Shown here: positions 26,698-33,945 of the stretch, one piece after another | How positions within the stretch are numbered: position 1 is the stretch's first letter | How the letters are laid out: the number at the start of each line of letters is the position of its first letter | Origin: Saccharomonospora xinjiangensis XJ-54 | Lineage (GTDB): Bacteria > Actinomycetota > Actinomycetes > Mycobacteriales > Pseudonocardiaceae | Reading direction: 5' to 3' | Assembly: GCF_000258175.1 (NCBI RefSeq) | Contig: NZ_JH636049.1 | Span: forward strand, 706,982 to 770,981 | Length of the DNA: 64,000 bases | Position numbers and translations under genes: made by a program | Notes under the pieces: generated by a model | Seen by the model: only the letters and a program-made list of their open reading frames with translations | Told to the model about the DNA's origin: nothing | The model's database searches: none

Positions 26698-28596
26698 CTA
26701 CTCCCCCGGTACGACAGCACCGTCGGCCAGTCCGTCGGTCAACTGCCGCGCGAGACGCTCACCCACGTCGCTCGCGTCACGCAAACCTGCCGTGAACTCG
26801 ACGAGCCGCCGGAACGCCGCCCCGAGCCGCCGTTGCACTCCAAGGTCGAGTACGGGGATCTCGGCCCGTCGCACGTCGATCCGGTGCACCCCGGAGGCGG
26901 TCGTGCTGCTCCCCCGCGGCGTGCTGCCCCCGCGAATCTGACCCGCGAGGAAATGCACGTCCAGCTTGGTCGGGTCCACGCGGATCAAGCAAAGGTTCGG
27001 GCCGAGCACCAGGTCGTCGGCCTCGATGACCCGGGTTGCGGGCTTCCCACCGCCCGCCGCCAACAGCGGTACCACCAGATCGCCCGGTCGCAGCGGCACC
27101 ACGTCGTCTCGGTCCCCCGCATAACGCTCGGTGGGTTCGCGGCCGGTGGCCACATCACGTCCGGTCAGTACCCGAGGCCCATCGCCTGTTTCCGCCGTGT
27201 CGAGGGGGCCGAGCTGCTGTCGTAGCACGAGTGCTCCCGCCCGGGCGAGGTCACTGATCGTCGTGCTGGTGCGTCCACCTTGCCTGGCCTCGCGCACAGT
27301 TGGGAGCAGATCGCCCAGCTTGTTGAGGCTGCGAACCAGGCGTTCCCGGGCCTGGTCGACCACGTCGAGGTCGAGAGCCGTCGGCTGCTGAGGAAGATGC
27401 CGAGCGGGCGTGAGGTCCACGTCCTCATCCAGCAACTCGATCGGTTCAACGACCTTCCGCTGCCCAGGAACCTCCTCGACCGTGCCGGTCTTCCGGAACT
27501 CCTGCCAAGAGCCGAGGACGTCGCGGTGGATCGCGTTCCAGTCCACCTGTCCCCGCCGGGGTGGCTGGTGGTGACCGGTGTCGACGAGGAGCACAGGTTC
27601 GGCACCCCGCGTGCCCGGGTCACGCAAGACCCACAGGTGAACGGCGATACCCGTGGACATCAACACGCCGGCAGGCAACGCGATCATCGCCCGCAGCCCA
27701 CCTCGTCGTAGCAACGCCTGCCGGATGGCGCGGCCGGACCGGCGGAACGCCACCCCGGCGGGCAGCGCCACCACAACGGTGCCTTCGGGGGTGACGTGCG
27801 CGAGGCAGTGCTGAACCCAGGCAAGTTCGGGTTCCCCCTTCACGGGCACGCCGTATTCCCAGCGCGGGTCGATGCCGAGCTCCTCATGCCCCCAGTCGCG
27901 GTAGCCGAAGGGCGGATCACAGACCACCGCGTCGGCTCGAAGCTCGGAGAAGGCATCTGCCCGCAGCGCGTCGCCGTCCACGATGGTCGCGGGGCGAGAG
28001 CCCTGTAAACGTGCACGGGCGAGCCTGGCCAGAACCGGGTCGAGTTCCTGCCCGGCGAGTCGTTCGGCACCTGCCTCGGCGGCGGCGCGGAGGATGTTGC
28101 CCGGGCCGCAGGCGGGGTCGAACACGGTGCCCGTAACGGGCCCGGCGAGTTCGACCATCAGCCGCGCCAGTTCCGGCGGACTCACCAGATGCTGACGTTG
28201 TTGCCGCTCGAACGCTCGACCACACAGCGACTCGACAAGCTCGTCCCGCGACCTGGCGTCAAGGTCGCCAAGGACACGGCGAACCCCCTCGGGGAGCGTG
28301 GTCGTGCCCGGCTCGTGCAGATAGGTGGCGACGTCGGCGATTCGTTCCAGCACATTGGCGTCGCCTTCCAACGCCCGCCACACCGTGTCCGACGGCCCGC
28401 TGCCGGTGAGCTTCCCCCGCTCCCGCAGCCACCGCTCCACTTCGTCCAACCGGAAGACGGGTGTCCCGCCGGGTCCGGCTACAGGGGCGGGGAAGTCTGT
28501 ATGGCGCCGACGCCAGTTACTCACGGCGGCCCGGCCGACACTTGCCATGCGGGCGATCTCCGCCGCCGTCACGAGCGTCCCGTCTGACATGCCCAT
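26698..28596 (-). CDS. N6-adenine DNA methyltransferase with N-terminal HTH and TRD-like C-terminus, 632 aa
   Basis: Residues 1-60 are a MerR/AlpA-type helix-turn-helix (TAAEIARMASVGRAAVSNWR ... RLDEVERWLRE). The methyltransferase follows with SAM motif FDPACGPGNIL (about 159) and catalytic CDPPFGYRDWG (about 225; DPPF in place of NPPF). Residues 430-632 resemble an HsdS-like recognition half (RPGDLVVPLLAAGG ..., IPVLDLGVQRRLGAAFRRLV). It may therefore methylate on its own or act with HsdM. ATG 28596 has GAGGAG upstream. It is the first gene of the operon, 62 bp before hsdM, and faces the DGQHR gene across 195 bp. The HTH may autoregulate the divergent promoter; that is inference. Confidence 0.85.
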   Translation of the reverse strand: MGMSDGTLVTAAEIARMASVGRAAVSNWRRRHTDFPAPVAGPGGTPVFRLDEVERWLRERGKLTGSGPSDTVWRALEGDANVLERIADVATYLHEPGTTTLPEGVRRVLGDLDARSRDELVESLCGRAFERQQRQHLVSPPELARLMVELAGPVTGTVFDPACGPGNILRAAAEAGAERLAGQELDPVLARLARARLQGSRPATIVDGDALRADAFSELRADAVVCDPPFGYRDWGHEELGIDPRWEYGVPVKGEPELAWVQHCLAHVTPEGTVVVALPAGVAFRRSGRAIRQALLRRGGLRAMIALPAGVLMSTGIAVHLWVLRDPGTRGAEPVLLVDTGHHQPPRRGQVDWNAIHRDVLGSWQEFRKTGTVEEVPGQRKVVEPIELLDEDVDLTPARHLPQQPTALDLDVVDQARERLVRSLNKLGDLLPTVREARQGGRTSTTISDLARAGALVLRQQLGPLDTAETGDGPRVLTGRDVATGREPTERYAGDRDDVVPLRPGDLVVPLLAAGGGKPATRVIEADDLVLGPNLCLIRVDPTKLDVHFLAGQIRGGSTPRGSSTTASGVHRIDVRRAEIPVLDLGVQRRLGAAFRRLVEFTAGLRDASDVGERLARQLTDGLADGAVVPGE

Positions 28597-28631
28597 CGTC
28601 TCCTCAAGCAGCTGTTACCGTAACACACGTG

Positions 28632-28666
28632 AATCACCTTGTTGACCGTGTACATCAATGGTGATT
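28632..28666. promoter_or_regulatory. inverted repeat in the divergent promoter region of the defence operon
   Basis: AATCACC (28632-28638) and GGTGATT (28660-28666) form perfect 7-bp arms about three helical turns apart, in a locally A/T-rich 195-bp gap between the methyltransferase gene (minus) and the DGQHR gene (plus). TTGACC at 28642-28647 could be a -35 element for the plus strand, but I cannot pair it with a convincing -10. A candidate operator for the methyltransferase's own HTH. Confidence 0.35.
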
Positions 28667-28791
28667 GACTTCCTTACGTCAACACTTGTTTTCAGCGGAT
28701 CTGTGACATGCGGCGGCCTCACGCCCATGGCGGATGCCTCGTTCTCCGAGCCCCCTCCAGCCGACCAGCCCCCTGCAGAGGAAGGAACACC

Positions 28792-30012
28792 ATGTCAATC
28801 ACCGTCGACAGCGCCCGAGTCACCGCAGGCCGTCGCTCGGACACCTACCTGGCCATGCGCAGTGTCCAAGGTGGACGCACCGTCTACAGCACCCGTGTGC
28901 CGTTGCTCGATCTCGACAAGATCCTTCACCTGCCCGATCCGGCTCAGCCCGACCCGGACAACCGCAAGGTCGATCCGCGCCACGCCCGATCGTTCGGCGA
29001 CTACATCTCCCAGCACGAGACCTGGGTGGCGCCCGCTCTGCTGGCGCGGGACAACGGTGGGTGCACGTTCCAGCCGCTCGACGGTGCCAACGGTCAGATC
29101 GGCTACCTAGAGATTCCCTGGGCCACCGGCGCGTTCGGCGCCCTCACCACGATCGACGGGCAGCACCGTATCCTCGGCAGCCACCTGGAAACACGGCGAC
29201 TGTCGGAAGAGATCGCCAAGGTAGAACGCGACCTGGGACGCGCGCGATCGGCCGAGCGGCAGGCCAAACTGGAAGCCAAGCTCGACGACCTTCGAGGACG
29301 ACTGACCCGCCTGCACAGCGAAGCGATCGGGTTGGACATCTACGTCGAACCCAATTCCGTCCGGGCACGCCAGATGTTCGTCGACGTCGCCGACAACGCC
29401 AAGGGCATCTCCACCGCACTACGTGCCCGCTTCGACGGATCCAAGATTGCCAACCGGACGTTGGACCGTGTGATCGACCATGCCCTGCTCAAGGGGCGGG
29501 TGGACCTGGAGCAGGACCGCATGACCCGCAACAACGTCAATCTCATCGGCGCCAAGCACGTCGCCGACCTGACCAAGGCCGTCGCGGTGGGCGTGGGCGG
29601 AAGGATCAGCGCGCGGCGGGAGGCCGAGTTGTCCGACGAGGCGGTCATCGAGGCCGTCCACGGCTTCCTCGACTGCATCACCGAGGCTTTCACCGACCTC
29701 GCCGACGTCGCCGAAGGCACGCTGAGCCCCACGGACCTGCGCAGCAGGTCACTGCTCGGCTCGGTCGGCATGCTCCGCGTGCTCGCCGGTACCTACCACG
29801 TGCTGCGGGGCAAGGAGATCGCCGACGACGACATCACCGCGTTCTTCGGCACTCTCGAACAGCACATGACCGCCCCGATCAGCGAGGACAGCCTGTGGCG
29901 GCGCAGCGAAGCGGGCCGTGACTTCGAGCCCAACGCCTCCGCGCCGGTCATGCGAACCCAGAACCTCCAACACCTCGTCACAGTCCTGACCTCCTGGTAC
30001 CCCGGCGTGTGA
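28792..30012 (+). CDS. DGQHR-domain protein (DndB-like), 406 aa
   Basis: The signature TTIDGQHRILGSHLE (about residue 120) defines DGQHR proteins such as DndB and DpdB, a ParB/sulfiredoxin-fold family tied to DNA-modification defence systems. A charged coiled coil follows (EEIAKVERDLGRARSAERQA), then FVDVADNAKGIS and a helical C-terminus. ATG 28792 has GAGGAAGGAA upstream; the frame's upstream extension is not protein-like. No dndACDE or dpd genes are in the window, so it is not part of a phosphorothioate system here. Its divergent position makes it a probable accessory or regulator of the methyltransferase/type I operon. Function inferred from family only. Confidence 0.82.
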   Translation: MSITVDSARVTAGRRSDTYLAMRSVQGGRTVYSTRVPLLDLDKILHLPDPAQPDPDNRKVDPRHARSFGDYISQHETWVAPALLARDNGGCTFQPLDGANGQIGYLEIPWATGAFGALTTIDGQHRILGSHLETRRLSEEIAKVERDLGRARSAERQAKLEAKLDDLRGRLTRLHSEAIGLDIYVEPNSVRARQMFVDVADNAKGISTALRARFDGSKIANRTLDRVIDHALLKGRVDLEQDRMTRNNVNLIGAKHVADLTKAVAVGVGGRISARREAELSDEAVIEAVHGFLDCITEAFTDLADVAEGTLSPTDLRSRSLLGSVGMLRVLAGTYHVLRGKEIADDDITAFFGTLEQHMTAPISEDSLWRRSEAGRDFEPNASAPVMRTQNLQHLVTVLTSWYPGV

Positions 30013-30163
30013 CGCTCGGCTGAGGGCCTTGCCCGCTCTCGCCGTCGCGGCGGTGGTCACTTCCGTCGGCTGCCCATCGGTTTCGTGGACCGGTGAGCGC
30101 ATCCCCGTAGCAGCCGAACATCCCATCGAGCCGAACTCCAGCCTCTGCATGGAAAGGACCCAT

Positions 30164-30472
30164 ATGACCACCGTCTCGCCCACTACCTCAAGCCGCTGGT
30201 GGTCGCTCGGTCTTGTCGGCGTCGCCTGCCTCGGCATCGGGTTTGCCATCGGCCTGACTGTCGGCAGCGGGGACGAGAGCATCCTGGCCGCCACTCCCGA
30301 ACCGAGCACCGAAGTCGCTTTCACGGACGACACCACACCTACGGACGAGTGTGACTTCGGCGGCTCGGAACCGCTGCCCGTCACCGACGACTTCGACGCC
30401 GAACTGCGAAACCTGTCCAAGGAATGCACCTCTGACACGGAGCTGTCCGTCGAGATCACCGATGTCTTCTGA
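30164..30472 (+). CDS. small single-pass membrane protein with acidic exported tail, 102 aa
   Basis: ATG 30164 follows GGAAAGGA. One transmembrane helix (WWSLGLVGVACLGIGFAIGL, about residues 13-35) follows a Ser/Thr-rich N-terminus; the remaining 65 residues are strongly acidic with two Cys that could pair outside the cell. No known family. It lies 151 bp after the DGQHR gene on the same strand. Confidence 0.55.
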   Translation: MTTVSPTTSSRWWSLGLVGVACLGIGFAIGLTVGSGDESILAATPEPSTEVAFTDDTTPTDECDFGGSEPLPVTDDFDAELRNLSKECTSDTELSVEITDVF

Positions 30473-30586
30473 ACAGCCTGAGACGGAACGGTTTCCAACC
30501 CAGCATCTCGGGACGGCTGCATGCCGTACCAGGTCGCGCACCATCCGCTACTCTGGCGGCAATTCAACCCATCTGGAGTAACAACA

Positions 30587-30916
30587 GTGAGCCCGAGGGC
30601 CGGTGGCGAGGCCGACAAATTAGGCAACAGGTCCGAGGGGCCGCTTCGACAGTTCGGCACGCTCTGTATGTGGTCATGGGGCATGCCGACTCGATCACTG
30701 TATGTGGTCATGGGGCATGCCGACTCGATCACTGTCGAGGACCTCGGCGAGTTGTCGAAAGGTTCGGAATTCACCTACCGTCGCGGCCGGGTGACCGAGG
30801 TTCACCAGCTAAAACGCCAGAACCGAATGGTCAACAACTGGTCTGTGAAATCGTTGAACAAGCTCGATGTGTGGGCGAGCGCTCAGCATCACGTTGAGCT
30901 AAGGGGTGTCTTGTAG
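30587..30916 (+). pseudogene. 5' fragment of a nuclease-type defence gene, cut by the IS element
   Basis: From GTG 30587 the frame encodes VSPRAGGEADKLGNRSEG, then an internal duplication, then MGHADSITVEDLGELS and VTEVHQLKRQ with WSVKSLNKLDVWASAQHHVE. The QxKxQ-like core after a strand is characteristic of PD-(D/E)xK nuclease domains at the N-terminus of large actinobacterial NTPase proteins. The frame runs into the IS at 30902 and stops at 30914-30916. No continuation is found beyond the IS, so the 3' part has been lost. The 34-bp duplication shifts the frame by one relative to a single copy, so the gene also carried an earlier or compensating frameshift. Confidence 0.6.
30664..30735 (+). 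repeat. tandem 34-bp duplication
   Basis: CTGTATGTGGTCATGGGG... at 30664 is repeated exactly from 30698 with a 34-bp period, and four more bases of a third unit follow. It lies inside the truncated nuclease-type gene. 34 is not a multiple of three, so it changes the reading frame. Confidence 0.9.
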
Positions 30917-31791
30917 CTGATCTTGTGGTTGGGGGGTGGGTGTTTGTGGGTCAGTCGGCGAGGAGGATGAGGATGTTGTGTAGGTGGGCGATTGCGGACA
31001 CTGTGTCGTTGAGTGTGCTGGCGGCGCGGTGATAGTCGTGCAGGATTTTCCAGCACGTCATCCTGGCCAGGGTGTGCTCGATGCGGGCGCGGATCGTGCG
31101 GTGGCCGACGTTGAGGTCTTGCTTCCAGTCCGGCAGATCGCTCCCGTCCCGAGGTTTGCGGTAGGGGCATGATCACCTCGGCGTTGCCCTGGTAACCGTC
31201 GTCGGCCATGACCGGGTGTCCGGCCGATTCCTGCTGGATTCCGGAGTCGCGGTAGACGGTGCAGTCGTTGCGGTTGCCCGGATGTGCGTCGCCGGTGGCG
31301 ATCACCAGCCGGGTGTCGGCGTCGATCGCGACTTGCACGTCGCCGAGTACCGGTAGTTCTTCGACGGCGCGGCCAGCCGGTGATCCCGGGCCGGCACCAA
31401 GGTCCCGTACGATCGCGATCGCGTCGATCCGCCGCTTGCGGACCAGGGCCAGCGCCAGCAGCGGCCCGATGGTGTCGATCACCCGGTGCGCCGCGGAATG
31501 CGACACACCGAACAGTGGTCCGAGCTGACGCATCGTCAGGTTCGTCCGCCAATAGTTCGCGACCAGCAGCACCCGATCGGCCAGGTCCAGTCGCCACTGA
31601 CGACCAGGACGGCCATCGGCGATCTCGTCACCACCACGCTTCGCCACGACCCGCACCAGCTTGCGGAACTGACCCGGCTCCAACCCCGTGAACGGGGCAA
31701 TCCACTCCGACCGCGACGCCGAGATCACCTGCATCACACCACGATCAACTACCGCCACCAACAAACCCACACCCGGTTACGAGAAATCCCT
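30902..31791 (-). mobile_element. degenerate IS5-family insertion sequence, about 890 bp
   Basis: The ends read inward AGGGGTGTCTTGTAGC (from 30902) and AGGGATTTCTCGTAAC (from 31791), imperfect terminal inverted repeats matching at 12 of 16 positions. TA flanks both ends (30900-30901 and 31792-31793), consistent with a 2-bp target duplication. The internal transposase resembles the IS5-family group common in Streptomyces and relatives. The genes on the two sides are unrelated truncated pieces, so a deletion or rearrangement accompanied or followed insertion. Confidence 0.8.
30951..31734 (-). pseudogene. IS5-family DDE transposase, frameshifted
   Basis: The sense frame shows MQVISASRSEWIAPFTGL, WRTNLTMRQLGPLFGVSHSA, the first Asp in VAIDADTRLVIATGDA, the second in VMADDGYQGN and, after a frame change, the Glu in RIEHTLARMTCW and a C-terminus STLNDTVSAIAHLHNIL. 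Comparing codons with the expected family pattern shows a 2-base loss near 31408, a 1-base loss near 31339 that restores frame, and one extra C at about 31164 that breaks it again. Several independent lesions argue for decay rather than programmed frameshifting. ATG 31734 is the likely original start. Confidence 0.75.
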
Positions 31792-32159
31792 TAGTCAGGG
31801 TGGTTCGCCCCCGACTCGGCGAGGCGCTTCACGACCTGCTCCACCAGCTCGGCATCAGCATCGCCGAGCTTGTCCAAAGCCGGGGCGAGTTGTTGCACGC
31901 GCGGCGAGACATCCTCGGCACGAACGCCGTACCAGCCCTCGCAGATCAGCGCGGTGCACTGCTCCCGCGTGAGATCGAGCGCCTTGGCAATGCCAGGGAT
32001 CTTCTCGGGCGGTGGCGCGCTCACGCCGTCAACCTCGTTGGCGACCTTGTTGAACCAGACCTGGGAGCGCGCCTCGTTGCTCTTGAAGGCCATCCTGGTG
32101 AACGTCACGCCCAGCTGCTGATTGACGTAGCGAACTCTTTCTGCAAATGATCCATACAT
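31791..32159 (-). CDS. XRE-like helix-turn-helix protein, end altered by the IS, 122 aa
   Basis: The N-terminus (FAERVRYVNQQLGVTFT ... RSQVWFNKVANEVDG) and middle (PPPEKIPGIAKALDLTREQ then WYGV) fit the short DNA-binding proteins common in Streptomyces and Pseudonocardiaceae, often beside mobile elements. The TAA stop (31791-31793) is formed from the TA target bases plus the last IS base, so the natural C-terminus was probably a little longer. ATG 32159 is followed upstream by a distinctly A/T-rich promoter stretch (32140-32200). Likely a repressor of itself or of the divergent small gene at 32313. Confidence 0.6.
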   Translation of the reverse strand: MYGSFAERVRYVNQQLGVTFTRMAFKSNEARSQVWFNKVANEVDGVSAPPPEKIPGIAKALDLTREQCTALICEGWYGVRAEDVSPRVQQLAPALDKLGDADAELVEQVVKRLAESGANHPD

Positions 32160-32312
32160 AATATGAGATTAACACATCAGATTCACATCATCTGCATCTG
32201 AGCGTAAGTTGGCTACCCTCCATCCGTGTTCGCCTAGCTCAACCGCGCCCGATGTGGCACGTCGATCAGCTCACTCTCTCGCGGTTTTCGGGCTAGCTAG
32301 GCTCATGACCCC

Positions 32313-32615
32313 ATGGACGATGATCAGTTTCTGCTGCCTGGGATCAGGCAGCAACGGCATTGGCTCGATGACACGGAGCGCCGCCGCGCCAAGCAAGAAG
32401 CCCAGCTCGGCGAGTTCGCGGACGCCATGCAGACCCAGCGTGAGGAACGAGATCGGAAAGAGGCTGAACATGTCGCCCGCGAGGAAAAGGCGCTCGCCCT
32501 CGCAACGGAGGCACGAGACCTCTCGGCCAGGCAGAAACTGATCTCCGTGTGGGCTCTGGTCGTGTCGATCCTCGCGTTGGCAGTGGCCGCCGTGGCAGTC
32601 TTCGTCGGCGGCTAG
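32313..32615 (+). CDS. small coiled-coil protein with C-terminal transmembrane anchor, 100 aa
   Basis: Residues 15-70 are a highly charged continuous helix (DTERRRAKQEAQLGEFADAM ...), followed by a tail-anchor helix LISVWALVVSILALAVAAVAV and a short GG end. Start ATG 32313; a CTAGG-type purine site is only weakly placed. The last bases overlap the recombinase fragment on the other strand. Function unknown. Confidence 0.5.
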   Translation: MDDDQFLLPGIRQQRHWLDDTERRRAKQEAQLGEFADAMQTQREERDRKEAEHVAREEKALALATEARDLSARQKLISVWALVVSILALAVAAVAVFVGG

Positions 32616-33030
32616 GGCGCCGTACCGAGGTGGCGGTACAGCGTCGCGCGGGAGACCTTGAGCGTCTCGCAAATGGTCGCGATCGACTCGCCCGCATCGC
32701 GCATCCGCCGGGCAAACGCCACCTGCTCCTCGGTCAGCGCACGAGCGCGGCTGGTCTGCTTGCCGCGCGCCTTGGCTGCGGCGCGGGCGTCGGCGGCGCG
32801 CTCGTTGATCAGGGTGCGCTCATACTCGGCCAGGCTGGCGAAGATCCCGGCCACCATCCGCCCGGTGGCGGTTGAGTAGTCGATGCCCTCGGTCAACGTG
32901 CGCAGCACGATGCCGCGCTTGAGTAAGTCGTCGGCGACCCGCACTACCTCGGATAGGGAACGGCCGAGCCGGTCAAGGGACTGGACCGCCACCGTGTCGC
33001 CCTCGCGCGCGTAATCAAGGAGCACTGTCA
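32612..33030 (-). pseudogene. serine recombinase (resolvase/invertase) 3' fragment
   Basis: The sense frame begins within the catalytic domain at LLDYAREGDTVAVQSLDRLGRSLSE and continues through the conserved TATGRMVAGIFASLAEYERTLI and the long helix to a C-terminal HTH (SIATICETLKVSRATLYRHL). About the first 55 residues, including the catalytic Ser, are missing; upstream the frame runs straight into the tRNA gene. A relic of a mobile element next to tRNA-Ile, marking the island's right edge. Confidence 0.75.
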
Positions 33031-33069
33031 GATATGGACAAGGCGTCCCGAAACCCCAGGTCACACGCG

Positions 33070-33143
<74 letters not shown>

Positions 33144-33190
33144 TGGCTGACAGCTCCCGCAGCCGCCGCAGCGGGGTCCAGCGTGCCGCC

Positions 33191-33218
33191 ACTATAGCGC
33201 GCGCTCGCGTTGTCACCG
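33191..33218 (-). promoter_or_regulatory. probable tRNA-Ile promoter
   Basis: TATAGT (minus strand of 33191-33196) is a good -10 about 48 bp upstream of the tRNA 5' end. A weak CGGTGA lies 16 bp further up as a possible -35. Confidence 0.4.
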
Positions 33219-33288
33219 ACCGCGTCCGGCGCATCGGCTCGCGGCATTGCAGCCCCGCGCGCGTCCGGCGTTTGTACTCTCTGAAGCC

Positions 33289-33885
33289 ATGCACTCGCAC
33301 CACGATCATCGCCTCGTTCTTCGTCCCGGCACGGCTCGGGCGTGGGCGGGCGTTCTGTTGGCCGCGATTCCGCTGGGCATCCTCTTCGCCGTGACGATCG
33401 TGGCTGGATCGGCGGCAGGGGCTGCTGGAATCGCCGGGGTTTCGGTGCTGTGCTTCGGCATCGTCGTCGCGATCGTCCGCGCCCGCCACGTCGAGGTCAC
33501 GCCGCACGACGTGGTGGTGCGGGAGCCGTTCGCGGGTGAGCGCAGGGTGGCTCGTCACCTCGTCGCGCGGGTGGTGCGCGCCGATCTGGTGCCGTTCCGG
33601 GGGCCCGCCGCCGACACTCTCCTTCTCCTCGACGCGCGCGGTGCCGTGCTCGCCCGCATACCGGCCCACGTTTACCCGCGCCCCGACATCGACCGTCTCG
33701 TGCACCTGCTCGGGGTTCCGTGCGAGCGGCCCGGCGCGCCCGTCACTCCGCGGCAGCTTTCCCACCGGTGGCCCGGCGCTGCGGGTGTGGCGGAGCGCCG
33801 TCCGTTCGCCGCCTACCTCGTGCTCGCCGGTGCGGCGCTCCTGCTCGTCGTCGCGGTCGCCCTCGTCGGAGTCACCGCGCTCTGA
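33289..33885 (+). CDS. membrane protein with PH-like domain, 198 aa
   Basis: A His-rich N-terminus (MHSHHDHR) is followed by two transmembrane helices, then a beta-rich region of about 90 residues (VEVTPHDVVVREPFAGERRV ...) reminiscent of bacterial PH-like domains, and a final transmembrane helix. ATG 33289 is the first start after the non-coding stretch behind the tRNA. It is followed 60 bp later by the kinase gene on the same strand. Function unknown. Confidence 0.6.
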   Translation: MHSHHDHRLVLRPGTARAWAGVLLAAIPLGILFAVTIVAGSAAGAAGIAGVSVLCFGIVVAIVRARHVEVTPHDVVVREPFAGERRVARHLVARVVRADLVPFRGPAADTLLLLDARGAVLARIPAHVYPRPDIDRLVHLLGVPCERPGAPVTPRQLSHRWPGAAGVAERRPFAAYLVLAGAALLLVVAVALVGVTAL

Positions 33886-33945
33886 CCATGCACCACGCGG
33901 ACCGCGCACGTCGGTGGACTCTGCGTGGCGGCCTACCCTGTTCGC

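Noticed and set aside
28792..30012. Part of a Dnd phosphorothioation or Dpd deazaguanine system
   Set aside because: DndB/DpdB likeness is limited to the DGQHR domain and none of the modification enzymes are in the window.
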